Below are positions 1 through 6,357 of a stretch of DNA of 7,842 bases, in pieces. The translations under genes and the position numbers were made by a program. The number at the start of each line of letters is the position of its first letter. Within the stretch, counting starts at the first letter, position 1. The DNA lies in the NCBI GenBank assembly GCA_012514415.1, contig JAAZAH010000196.1:1-7842 (forward strand), given 5' to 3'. Below the pieces are notes generated by a model that worked only from the letters and a program-made list of their open reading frames with translations, made no database searches and had not been told where the DNA came from. This DNA is from Sandaracinaceae bacterium (lineage in GTDB: Bacteria > Myxococcota_A > Polyangia > Polyangiales > Houyiibacteriaceae).

Positions 1-1141
1 CCCAGGCGAAGAGGGCTTTACCTTCGATAAGGAAGAGGGCCCTCAATGCATTCGGGGCGATGTATACAGCGTCTCGACACGCGATCTCGGCTCCAAGGAT
101 CTCGTCCTCTTTCTTCAGGGTGGCGGCGCGTGCTGGAGCGATTTCTGCCTTGCGGTGACCAAGGCGCCGACGAACATGCCGCGGCCCCTCATCCTCAACC
201 CCGAGCTCGAGGCCAACCCTGTCGCCTCGATGAACGTGGTCTACTTCCCGTATTGCGATGGATCGCTCTTTGCGGGCGATCACATCGTGCCTGAGGACGA
301 TCCCGAAAAGGTCGAAAAAGGGCATACGGAGCGCATTTACCGCGGCCTCGCGAACCTCACCGCCGGGCTCGTTGTCTCAAAGGCGCGCTTCCCGAATCCC
401 GAGCGGATCGTGCTCGCCGGAAGCTCGGCGGGCGGATACGGGACCATCCTGGCAAGCTTCCTTGTCCGCTACGTCTACCCGGACGCCGAGCTCATCATCG
501 TGAACGATGCGGGCGTCGGCATCGGCAAGGACGGTCAGCCTGGTTTCATCGATCAGCTGCTTGGAGAGTTTGGCGCTGCCCGCTTTGTGCCCGACGATTG
601 CGAAGAGTGCTTTGTAAACGGACACATCACGCCGCTCATCGATTATTTCCTCTCGCGCGACACGAACTCACGCGCGGCGGCGGTCACCTCTTGGTACGAC
701 TTCATCATCGCGGACATCTTCATGGGCGTTGACCCCGAAGGTTTCGCGGACGCCCTCGACATCGAGACGACGAAGCTCCACGAAAAGTTCCCCGATCGCT
801 ACCGTCGCTACATCTATTGGGGCTCGAAGGGAACCGGACATACGGCGCTCCTCGGCGACGCTTCCGGCCTCATCGGCGCGGGCTCCGCCATCTCGGTCGA
901 GATGCCCAAAGGGGTGAATTTCGCGGGTCTCATCACGAACCTTGAACTGCTCCGCTTCCATCAGCTTAGCGTCGAAGGCGTGACGCTCGCGGAATGGATC
1001 GGCGCCATGATCGACAACGATCTCACTGCTTGGAAGGATCTTCTCGTCTCGCGCGACGGACCTGAGGAGCCGGAAGAGGGCGAGGATCCCGGCGACGGAA
1101 CAGGCGAAGACGACGCAAATGAAGAGGAGGGTGAAGGTTGA
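1..1141 (+). CDS. Pectin acetylesterase/Notum-family hydrolase, 5' truncated by the window
   Basis: The reading frame is open from base 2 to a TGA at 1139-1141, giving 379 visible codons, so the true start lies upstream; the GTG at 155 is internal because conserved family sequence precedes it. Visible family marks, in order, are an oxyanion-type stretch LFLQGGGACWSDFC (about 110-148), VVYFPYCDGS, and the nucleophile elbow GSSAGGYG (Ser codon 425-427). A later GTGHTALL carries the likely catalytic His (839-841), and the Asp in SWYDF is a possible third triad member. The VEGVTLAEWI segment near the end also suits the family. Family members are serine esterases that remove acetyl or acyl groups from polysaccharides or proteins and are usually secreted; the substrate here is unknown and any signal peptide is outside the window. 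The last 25 or so residues are a Glu/Asp/Gly-rich tail, probably disordered. Paired Cys residues (CWSDFC, DDCEEC) fit an extracytoplasmic protein. A separate promoter follows, so it is probably not in the next operon. Confidence 0.85.
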   Translation, partial: PGEEGFTFDKEEGPQCIRGDVYSVSTRDLGSKDLVLFLQGGGACWSDFCLAVTKAPTNMPRPLILNPELEANPVASMNVVYFPYCDGSLFAGDHIVPEDDPEKVEKGHTERIYRGLANLTAGLVVSKARFPNPERIVLAGSSAGGYGTILASFLVRYVYPDAELIIVNDAGVGIGKDGQPGFIDQLLGEFGAARFVPDDCEECFVNGHITPLIDYFLSRDTNSRAAAVTSWYDFIIADIFMGVDPEGFADALDIETTKLHEKFPDRYRRYIYWGSKGTGHTALLGDASGLIGAGSAISVEMPKGVNFAGLITNLELLRFHQLSVEGVTLAEWIGAMIDNDLTAWKDLLVSRDGPEEPEEGEDPGDGTGEDDANEEEGEG

Positions 1142-1242
1142 GGCGCGCCGCTCGGCGACCTCGTCTCACCTTCGCCGCAAGAGCCCTTACGTTTCACTCG
1201 ATGAAGGCCGCTTAAGAATCTGAGCGCTGCCGTCGATCATTG

Positions 1243-1270
1243 TTGACACCATTGAGTCGAAACGTATCAT
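1243..1270 (+). promoter_or_regulatory. Sigma70-type promoter candidate for the ExbB/ExbD operon
   Basis: A perfect -35 hexamer TTGACA (1243-1248) is followed after 16 bases by TATCAT (1265-1270), five of six matches to the consensus -10. Transcription would begin near 1275-1278, leaving a leader of about 150 nt before the ATG at 1425. It is the only such match noticed in the intergenic region. The call rests on consensus for housekeeping sigma factors; the host's own sigma preferences are unknown. Confidence 0.6.
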
Positions 1271-1386
1271 CGCTACTCAGCCCCGATCCTTGTCGATGCG
1301 ATCGTTTTTCGTTTGGGACTGGGGAAGACAACGAGTAAGATTTGTCACTTTCGGGCCAAGACGGAACAAACGCCCATTGAGAAAAT

Positions 1387-1406
1387 CGCCAGCAATTTCG
1401 CTGGCG
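1387..1406 (+). promoter_or_regulatory. Leader hairpin immediately upstream of the exbB-like ribosome-binding site
   Basis: CGCCAGC (1387-1393) pairs perfectly with GCTGGCG (1400-1406) around a six-base AATTTC loop. It ends six bases before the Shine-Dalgarno GGAGG (1413-1417). The stem leaves the ribosome-binding site free, so it could shield the 5' side of the site, protect the transcript or bind a regulator rather than block initiation. Any function is inference. Confidence 0.45.
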
Positions 1407-1424
1407 CCCCTTGGAGGTAACTGA

Positions 1425-2096
1425 ATGTCATTCATCAGCACGCTTGCACAGCACTACGAAGAGGGCGGATGGGCGATGCATATGATCTCGCTCTTCCTGC
1501 TGATCTCTTGGTCGGTCATCATTGAGCGGGCGATCTATCTCTTCAAGTCGTCTAAAAAGACCGACGCCATCGTCGAGCGCCTTCAGAAATGCATTCAGGC
1601 CGGCGACATTCCGGCTGCACTCCGTGTCTGCACCGCGAACGACGCTCCCGTCACGCGCATCATCAAGGCGGGCCTTCAGAATGTCGCGAAGTCGGATGAG
1701 GCCGTTCAGTCCGCGATGGACGAAGAGGCGCTCAAGGAGCTCCCGAAGATCGAGAAGCGAACCGGTTATCTCGCGCTCCTCTCGAACCTGACGATGCTCA
1801 GCGGTCTCCTTGGTACCGTTCTCGGTCTCATCGGTGCTTTCGGCGCCGTCGGTTCGGGCGCGGACGCGGCCACCAAGGCGCTCGTGCTGGCGCAGGGTAT
1901 TTCGGAGGCCATGAACTGCACGGCCTACGGTCTCTTCGCCGCAATCAACGCCCTCATCGGCTTCGCGCTCCTCAACGGTAAGACGCAGGCGATGCTCGAC
2001 GACATCAGCGCTGCGACCGTCCAGGTGATGAACCTTGTGACGGGCAACCGCGACAAGATCAAGTCGCACGCGAGCGCCCCGAGCGCCGCAGCCTGA
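1425..2096 (+). CDS. MotA/TolQ/ExbB-family proton channel protein
   Basis: This 223-residue protein is an inner-membrane subunit of a proton-motive-force-driven motor, as in ExbB-ExbD or TolQ-TolR. The ATG follows an ideal GGAGG at 1413-1417 with 7-base spacing. Three membrane segments are visible: about residues 17-38, 114-144 and 158-185, with a charged cytoplasmic domain between the first two, which is the family topology. The signature GLLGTVLGLIGAF contains Thr131, and GISEAMNCTAYG carries Glu161 and Thr166; these align with E. coli ExbB Thr148, Glu176 and Thr181. The usual Ile-Pro of the last helix is replaced by Ile-Asn (Asn175), and Asn164 and Cys165 add further polarity. It heads an operon with two ExbD-like genes and one unknown gene. 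The order resembles Myxococcus aglRQS and other ExbB-ExbD-ExbD sets; the energised partner cannot be told from sequence, so no symbol is assigned. Confidence 0.93.
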   Translation: MSFISTLAQHYEEGGWAMHMISLFLLISWSVIIERAIYLFKSSKKTDAIVERLQKCIQAGDIPAALRVCTANDAPVTRIIKAGLQNVAKSDEAVQSAMDEEALKELPKIEKRTGYLALLSNLTMLSGLLGTVLGLIGAFGAVGSGADAATKALVLAQGISEAMNCTAYGLFAAINALIGFALLNGKTQAMLDDISAATVQVMNLVTGNRDKIKSHASAPSAAA

Positions 2097-2106
2097 TAGA
2101 CCAACG

Positions 2107-2143
2107 AAGAGGGAGCTTCAGGCATGTTCCGCGGCTCCCTCTT
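2107..2143 (+). promoter_or_regulatory. Perfect 10-bp intercistronic inverted repeat (attenuator-like hairpin)
   Basis: AAGAGGGAGC (2107-2116) is exactly complementary to GCTCCCTCTT (2134-2143) around a 17-base loop. It begins ten bases after the exbB-like stop codon, inside the 103-base gap before the first ExbD-like gene. Only two T residues end the stem and no long T tract follows directly, so full termination is not expected. Partial termination or protection of the upstream 3' end could lower ExbD-like output relative to the channel subunit, matching the excess of ExbB over ExbD in known complexes. That role is inference. Confidence 0.5.
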
Positions 2144-2199
2144 GCGTCGGTCCTTCTCGCGCCGCCACAGCTTCCTCTCGGTTTTTTTCTCGAGGTCCC

Positions 2200-2715
2200 A
2201 TGTCATCTTCTGGTGGTAAAAAAGAGCTGGACGCTGAGATTCAGCTCATCCCCTTCATCGACCTCCTGCTTTGCTGCGTGATGTTCCTCCTCGTCTCCGC
2301 GGTGTGGAATCAATTCGGCAAGCTCGATGCGAATCAGCAGGTCCCCGGGCAGGCGAGCTCCGAGGATCCTCCTGACGAGCCACCCCAGCGGCTCATCCTC
2401 CAAGTGCAGCAAACGGGGTTCGTCATCGGATCTTCTGCGGGCGATAGCGAAACCATCGAACGGACCGGCGACGATTACGATTTCGTCGAGCTCCGCAAGC
2501 GCCTCCAGCATCAGAAGATCAACGTTTTCCCCAATAAGGACGACATCATCATCGCTCCCGAAAACGGTGTCCTTTACAAGACGGTGATCGGCGCGATGGA
2601 TATCGTCCAAGGGCCGATGCTCGATGAGAGCGGGCAGCCGCTCCTCGACGCGAATCGGAATGAGCAGGCGCTCTTCCCGAATGTCTCACTCTCGGACGCG
2701 GCGACGCTGCGGTGA
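2200..2715 (+). CDS. ExbD/TolR-family protein, first copy
   Basis: The 171-residue protein has a short cytoplasmic N-terminus, one membrane helix (about residues 16-37) and a periplasmic domain, the layout of ExbD/TolR stators. The helix begins with IPFIDLLL, and Asp21 matches the essential membrane aspartate of the family (Asp25 in E. coli ExbD). A Pro/Glu/Asp-rich linker (about 48-63) precedes the periplasmic fold, where DDIIIAPENGVLYKTVIGAMD is recognisably ExbD-like. The C-terminus beyond about residue 135 is longer and more polar than the textbook domain. The ATG follows a GAGG (2192-2195) only four bases away, so initiation may be weak; a run of seven T residues lies just upstream at 2182-2188. 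It is followed 14 bases later by a second, quite different ExbD-like gene, suggesting a heteromeric ExbD pair in one motor. Confidence 0.9.
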   Translation: MSSSGGKKELDAEIQLIPFIDLLLCCVMFLLVSAVWNQFGKLDANQQVPGQASSEDPPDEPPQRLILQVQQTGFVIGSSAGDSETIERTGDDYDFVELRKRLQHQKINVFPNKDDIIIAPENGVLYKTVIGAMDIVQGPMLDESGQPLLDANRNEQALFPNVSLSDAATLR

Positions 2716-2729
2716 TCACGGAGTAAAGA

Positions 2730-3305
2730 GTGTCAATCTCGGATCGTAAGCCTGTCAAACCTCGCTTGAAGACGCCTGGTCGGGTTCTCTTTCGCAACAT
2801 CCCGCTCGAGTTCGTGCAGCTCAAGGTTGGTGGTGGGGCGAAGAAGAGCCTGAACCTCGAGCTGAACCTCGTCCCCTTCATCGACTTCCTCATCGTTCTC
2901 GTTGTCTTCCTTCTGATGTCGTTCTCGGCCTCGGGTGAGCTCGTCAAGCCTCACCCCGATATCGAAATGCCGACGGCCTTCAACTCCCAAGATCTTGAAG
3001 AAGCTCCGGTGATTTCGATCGATCCTCGCGTTGTCTCCGTCTCGGGCGAGCGCGTGGCGGACACTCCGACGCTCCTCGCTTCGCCGCAGGTCGAACGGAT
3101 CGAGCCGATGATTCAATTCCTCGAACAGCGGAAGCGAAACTGGGATACGATTTACGCGGGCACCAATCGTGAGTTCCCGGGTGTCGTCATCGTCCAAGCC
3201 GACCAAGACATCGACTATCTCGCCATCAAGAAGGTGATGTTCTCGGCGGCGCAGGCGGGCTATCCCAACGTCAGCTTCGCTGTGAACCAGGGAAGCAGCA
3301 ACTGA
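2730..3305 (+). CDS. ExbD/TolR-family protein, second copy with long N-terminal extension
   Basis: This 191-residue protein starts at GTG with GGAG at 2720-2723, six bases upstream. It has an unusually long basic cytoplasmic N-terminus of about 46 residues, then the membrane helix (about 47-67) opening with LVPFIDFLIVL, where Asp52 is the conserved proton-path aspartate. The periplasmic part ends in a typical ExbD/TolR block, GVVIVQADQDIDYLAIKKVM, followed by AAQAGYPNVSFAV (about 151-185). It is closer to the family average here than the first copy. The central region (about 70-148) looks like an insertion rich in charged residues. Its position, 14 bases after the first copy and 4 bases before the next gene, marks a tightly linked operon. 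The extension could contact the ExbB-like subunit or a cytoplasmic partner; that is inference. Confidence 0.92.
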   Translation: MSISDRKPVKPRLKTPGRVLFRNIPLEFVQLKVGGGAKKSLNLELNLVPFIDFLIVLVVFLLMSFSASGELVKPHPDIEMPTAFNSQDLEEAPVISIDPRVVSVSGERVADTPTLLASPQVERIEPMIQFLEQRKRNWDTIYAGTNREFPGVVIVQADQDIDYLAIKKVMFSAAQAGYPNVSFAVNQGSSN

Positions 3306-3309
3306 TCGA

Positions 3310-4197
3310 GTGATCGAGCGCGACCCTCTCGCCCCCTCACGTTGGAGCGCCGAATATCGCACCGGCGAGTTTGACGAGCCCTTCCCGTGGAAGCCCGTTT
3401 TAGGCGTCCTCGGGATTGTGCTCGTCATTGTTTTTGCGCACCTCGAGCTTCAGTCCAAGCGGATTGATGAGCTTCATACGGCGATCAACGCGCGGCTGGG
3501 TGGCGAGCTCGAGCCCCTCCGAGGGCGTTTCACGGCGCGACTCTCCACGCTAAGGGCTTGGCTCGAACTCCGTGAGATCGACGGTCCGAAAATGCGCGCG
3601 GCGGATCTCGACTTTGAGACCATCCGCTCCGGCGGCCTTTTGAGCGTCCGTCGAAAACGTTCGGCGCCCGGTGGCGGTTCGTCTATCGAGCTCGATTCCG
3701 ATGAGTTTGGCGAATGTCTCGGCGTACCGAGCACGTCCATCGCACGAATCCAGCGCCGGCTCGCGGAGTTTACCCCGGAGCTCCGCGACGAGATCGACCG
3801 CACGGATCACTTTCTTACGCTGCGCGGGATGCAGGATCAGCTCGATCGCCGCATCGATGCACTTTTGCCTGAGCTCTCGCTTGCGATCGAGGCGCGCTTT
3901 CTCCTTCTTTCGGAGGAGGATGCCGAGGCCCGCGAGCTGATGCTCCTCTTGGTCGACCTTGAATCCGGGCAAGAAAAGCTTCGGATGCGCGTGCCTTATG
4001 AAGGGCGGCTTCTCACGGCGCGTGTCATGCTTGATGAAACGACGCGCGCGAAGTCTCCCGGCTCAATCGCCCTTCCGACTGAACTGCCCAAAGGTGCGAG
4101 CGATTGCGCAGCGGCTTCGACCCTACGCGAAGCGATCGATGGCCGACACTCAATCGGTGAGCCGATGCCTGAAGGCGGCGAGCACGCGGCTGAATGA
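3310..4197 (+). CDS. Unrecognised single-pass membrane protein coupled to the ExbB/ExbD genes
   Basis: I do not recognise this 295-residue protein. It has a short N-terminal tail, one hydrophobic helix (about residues 29-44, LGVLGIVLVIVF) and a large charged, mostly helical region, probably periplasmic, with coiled-coil-like stretches around 48-90 and 145-215. A strand-like segment RVPYEGRLLTARVML (about 227-241) precedes a disordered tail. The GTG start is the only usable one: the frame is closed by a TGA at 3283-3285 and no other start codon lies between. It begins four bases after the preceding stop with no good Shine-Dalgarno, so translation is probably coupled to the second ExbD-like gene. 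That coupling makes it a likely structural or regulatory partner of the motor, analogous in position only to TonB, TolA or Agl/Glt accessory proteins; it has no TonB-like Pro-rich spacer. Its last 48 bases overlap the convergent peptidase gene. Confidence 0.8.
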   Translation: MIERDPLAPSRWSAEYRTGEFDEPFPWKPVLGVLGIVLVIVFAHLELQSKRIDELHTAINARLGGELEPLRGRFTARLSTLRAWLELREIDGPKMRAADLDFETIRSGGLLSVRRKRSAPGGGSSIELDSDEFGECLGVPSTSIARIQRRLAEFTPELRDEIDRTDHFLTLRGMQDQLDRRIDALLPELSLAIEARFLLLSEEDAEARELMLLLVDLESGQEKLRMRVPYEGRLLTARVMLDETTRAKSPGSIALPTELPKGASDCAAASTLREAIDGRHSIGEPMPEGGEHAAE

Positions 4198-6357
4198 GGG
4201 GTTGCCTTCGTATTGCGCGCTGAGAACGCGGGCGCGATCCAGCTCACCCAGCGCGACGAGGCAATGGAGGAGCATTCGGATTCGCTCCCGCTCAAACTCC
4301 GGCGTCGGGAGCGCACCGCCCCCCTGCTCGAGTCGTTCGAGCGCATCGCGATAGGCTTCCCGAAAATAGAGCTGCCGTGCGGCGAGATAGGCGCCAAGGG
4401 AGATTTCGCCTGCTTCGTCGAGCTTTCGGCTCAGGTTCATGACCGTGATCGAGTCGGCGCCTCGACCGTCCTCGCCGAGAAAGAGCGTGCGGATCGCGCT
4501 TTCGATCTCGCCGCCGCGCTCCATCGCATAAAGTCGGAGCTGAAGATTCCTCCTTTCGTCTTCACTCATCGGCAGCTCGAGTGCTTCTCGAAAATACGCT
4601 TCGGCTTCGTCGCGCTCAGCCCGAAGCCACGCTGCATCGCCGAGCGTAAGAAATGAGCGCGCGACAATGGGCGCGGGATAGTTGAGGGCCATGAGCTCGT
4701 CGTGTGCATTTTGTGCTTTGGCCTTCGCGCCGCTCAGGGCGAGCGCACGGACGCGGGCAAGTCGTGCCGTGAGATCCGCCGGTTCAACCGCGAGGATGGT
4801 CTCAGCCGTCTCGAGCATGGCGTCGAGATCGCCCGCGGCGCGATCCGAGCCGAGCTGTGCGCGCAGTTGCGCGGTTTCGTGAGGGCAGCTTGCGTGAAAA
4901 ACGCTCGGCCGCGAGAAGCGGGCGGCTGCGAGCTCGAGGGCGCCTTCGGGGAGCTCGATCTCACGAAGAAAGCGATGGAAGGCTTCTTCGATTTCAGCGA
5001 CGCTACGGCCAAGGGGCGCGAGGCTCGACTGCCGATAAATCGTCTTCAGCTTTTCCGCGCCCTCGCGCTCGAGGACGAAACGGAGGAAGGACCCGGCCGC
5101 CGCATAGGCGTTGGAGGAGGGGTGCCGAACGAAGCTGAGGCTCGTCAGATCCCGAAGCGGCGGGAGACGATTGAGCTCGAGGAGAGCGCGACTCGCTTGA
5201 TGCGGATCGAGCTCGAGCGCTTCATTAAATGCGAGGGCGACGGCGAAACCTTCGATGAGCCCGGCGTTGGGGATGATCCCGAACAATGCGCCCGGCACTC
5301 CGAAAAGGCCCGTCGAAATCTCGGCGCCGAGGACATGGGCGAGCTCGTGGGCGAGGACCGGATGAGGGAAGCGATCGATGACGAGATGGACTTCGGACCG
5401 CCAAGGCTTGGCGAGCTGGATTTGCCCGGCGCCCATGAGGCGTCGTTTCTCGTTGGATGAGCGGTAGAGAAAGACGTCGATGGGTTCTCGCCTCGCCTCA
5501 AGTCCTAGCAGCGCTTCAACGTGCGCGATGAAGCGCTCGCATTCATCCAGATGAAGGGCACGGAGATCCGGCCTTAGCTCTCGCGGATAGTGAAGACGAC
5601 ATCGCTCGCTTACCGCGATTCCGCCGAGCGCTTCGTCGATTTTTTTGACGCTCGTCGCATGATCGAGCTCTACGGCGTTTACGCGGACGATGCCGTAGCC
5701 GACGAGCCCGATACCGAGTAGCAGCCCCATCTCGACCTTGCGCGATGGAGTCAGCTTCAATCCGATCCCACCGAGCAGCGCAAGGCCAAAGAAAAGACTT
5801 CCCAGCCGATAGCTCAAAAACTCAGGCGGGAACTTTCGACCCGTCTCATAGAAGGTCCCGGGAAGATAACCACCAAACTCTCCATAGATCGCGATGCCGG
5901 GGGTCCAAAGAAATTCAAGCACTCCGAGGACGATCGAACCCAACGTGAGAGCGAGTACGAACGCGATCCGAAACGCGCGCTGTTTGAGATAGACGCGTGC
6001 AAAAACTCCGAGGAGAGCGGCGAGTAAAAAGCCGGGAAGCGCCCCGAAGGAGAGAAAAAGCGCGGCATCTCTCGGTCCACAAAACGGCTCAAAGAGCGAG
6101 TGCGCATAGAGCGGTGCGATGACCAGTGAGAAGAGAAGCGCGCCGCGGAGAAGTGACGCGCTGATGAGTCCGAGCTTCTTCGGGACGCGCCCGTCCAATG
6201 CGACGGCGATGCCGACAATCGGCGAAAAGAGCGCGCCGACAAGGAGCGAACTCTCCGCCCCGGGGAGGCCGAGTAAGCGATCGAAGGTGAGCGCGATCCC
6301 GAAAACGAGGGCGAGTATTTCAGCGCCGAAGCGCGCGACGTACATGCGAAGGCGCAT
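4150..6357 (-). CDS. 7-TM membrane protein with gluzincin (HExxH) metallopeptidase domain and TPR-like C-terminus
   Basis: This 735-residue protein reads from ATG 6357 (a GTG at 6360, one codon earlier, is equally possible) to TGA at 4152-4150. The N-terminal third has about seven hydrophobic helices (near residues 11-29, 38-55, 62-82, 100-120, 130-151, 186-201, 208-225). Basic loops follow helices 2, 4 and 6, so by the positive-inside rule the rest is periplasmic. A zinc-peptidase domain follows: VLAHELAHVLG has His337, Glu338 and His341, and GLIEGFAVAL gives Glu369 as the expected third ligand. AYAAAGSFLRFVLEREG (about 418-434) fits the membrane-associated gluzincin (peptidase MA-like) pattern known from M1/M61-type relatives. 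Residues 505-735 are helical repeats resembling TPRs (for example around 570-595), likely for substrate or partner binding. The start overlaps the lon stop (TGATG), implying one operon and coupled translation. The substrate is unknown, and family assignment is by motif only. Confidence 0.85.
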   Translation of the reverse strand: MRLRMYVARFGAEILALVFGIALTFDRLLGLPGAESSLLVGALFSPIVGIAVALDGRVPKKLGLISASLLRGALLFSLVIAPLYAHSLFEPFCGPRDAALFLSFGALPGFLLAALLGVFARVYLKQRAFRIAFVLALTLGSIVLGVLEFLWTPGIAIYGEFGGYLPGTFYETGRKFPPEFLSYRLGSLFFGLALLGGIGLKLTPSRKVEMGLLLGIGLVGYGIVRVNAVELDHATSVKKIDEALGGIAVSERCRLHYPRELRPDLRALHLDECERFIAHVEALLGLEARREPIDVFLYRSSNEKRRLMGAGQIQLAKPWRSEVHLVIDRFPHPVLAHELAHVLGAEISTGLFGVPGALFGIIPNAGLIEGFAVALAFNEALELDPHQASRALLELNRLPPLRDLTSLSFVRHPSSNAYAAAGSFLRFVLEREGAEKLKTIYRQSSLAPLGRSVAEIEEAFHRFLREIELPEGALELAAARFSRPSVFHASCPHETAQLRAQLGSDRAAGDLDAMLETAETILAVEPADLTARLARVRALALSGAKAKAQNAHDELMALNYPAPIVARSFLTLGDAAWLRAERDEAEAYFREALELPMSEDERRNLQLRLYAMERGGEIESAIRTLFLGEDGRGADSITVMNLSRKLDEAGEISLGAYLAARQLYFREAYRDALERLEQGGGALPTPEFERERIRMLLHCLVALGELDRARVLSAQYEGNPSFSRVLAAFRHRLTD

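Larger units (their letters stand above)
1142..1424 (+). other. Non-coding intergenic region and leader of the ExbB/ExbD operon
   Basis: This 283-base gap is visibly more AT-rich than the genes around it. It contains a promoter candidate (1243-1270), a weak 5-bp hairpin CGATC/GATCG (1284-1304) followed by five T residues, and a perfect hairpin (1387-1406) ahead of the ribosome-binding site. A 42-codon frame from ATG 1296 ends in a TGA (1422-1424) that abuts the next ATG. It has no Shine-Dalgarno and uses AGA/CGA for most Arg codons, unlike the neighbouring genes, so I do not call it a gene. No convincing U-tract terminator for the upstream esterase is visible. Confidence 0.6.

Noticed and set aside
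155..157. GTG at 155 as the start of the esterase gene.
   Set aside because: The frame is open upstream to base 2 and encodes the conserved GGGACW family motif at about 119-136, so the true start is outside the window.
1140..1162. A GC-rich hairpin (GAGG/CCTC with inner CGCC/GGCG) at the esterase stop codon as a terminator.
   Set aside because: The stem is interrupted by a bulge and no T tract follows, so an intrinsic terminator is not supported.
1428..2069. A 213-codon minus-strand frame opposite the ExbB-like gene.
   Set aside because: The plus strand carries an unmistakable ExbB family protein with a good ribosome-binding site; the antisense product is Arg/Glu/Asp-rich and featureless.
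2182..2188. Seven consecutive T residues before the first ExbD-like gene as the U-tract of a terminator.
   Set aside because: No stem lies directly before it, and the 10-bp inverted repeat ends 38 bases upstream, too far to act with it.
2733..3428. A 231-codon minus-strand frame opposite the second ExbD-like gene.
   Set aside because: The plus strand has a clear ExbD with GTG start and Shine-Dalgarno; the antisense frame has typical mirror composition.
4702..5460. A long plus-strand open frame (252 codons) opposite the membrane-peptidase gene.
   Set aside because: It lies wholly antisense to a gene with clear helices and an HExxH motif; its product has no recognisable domain and such mirror frames are common in GC-rich coding DNA.
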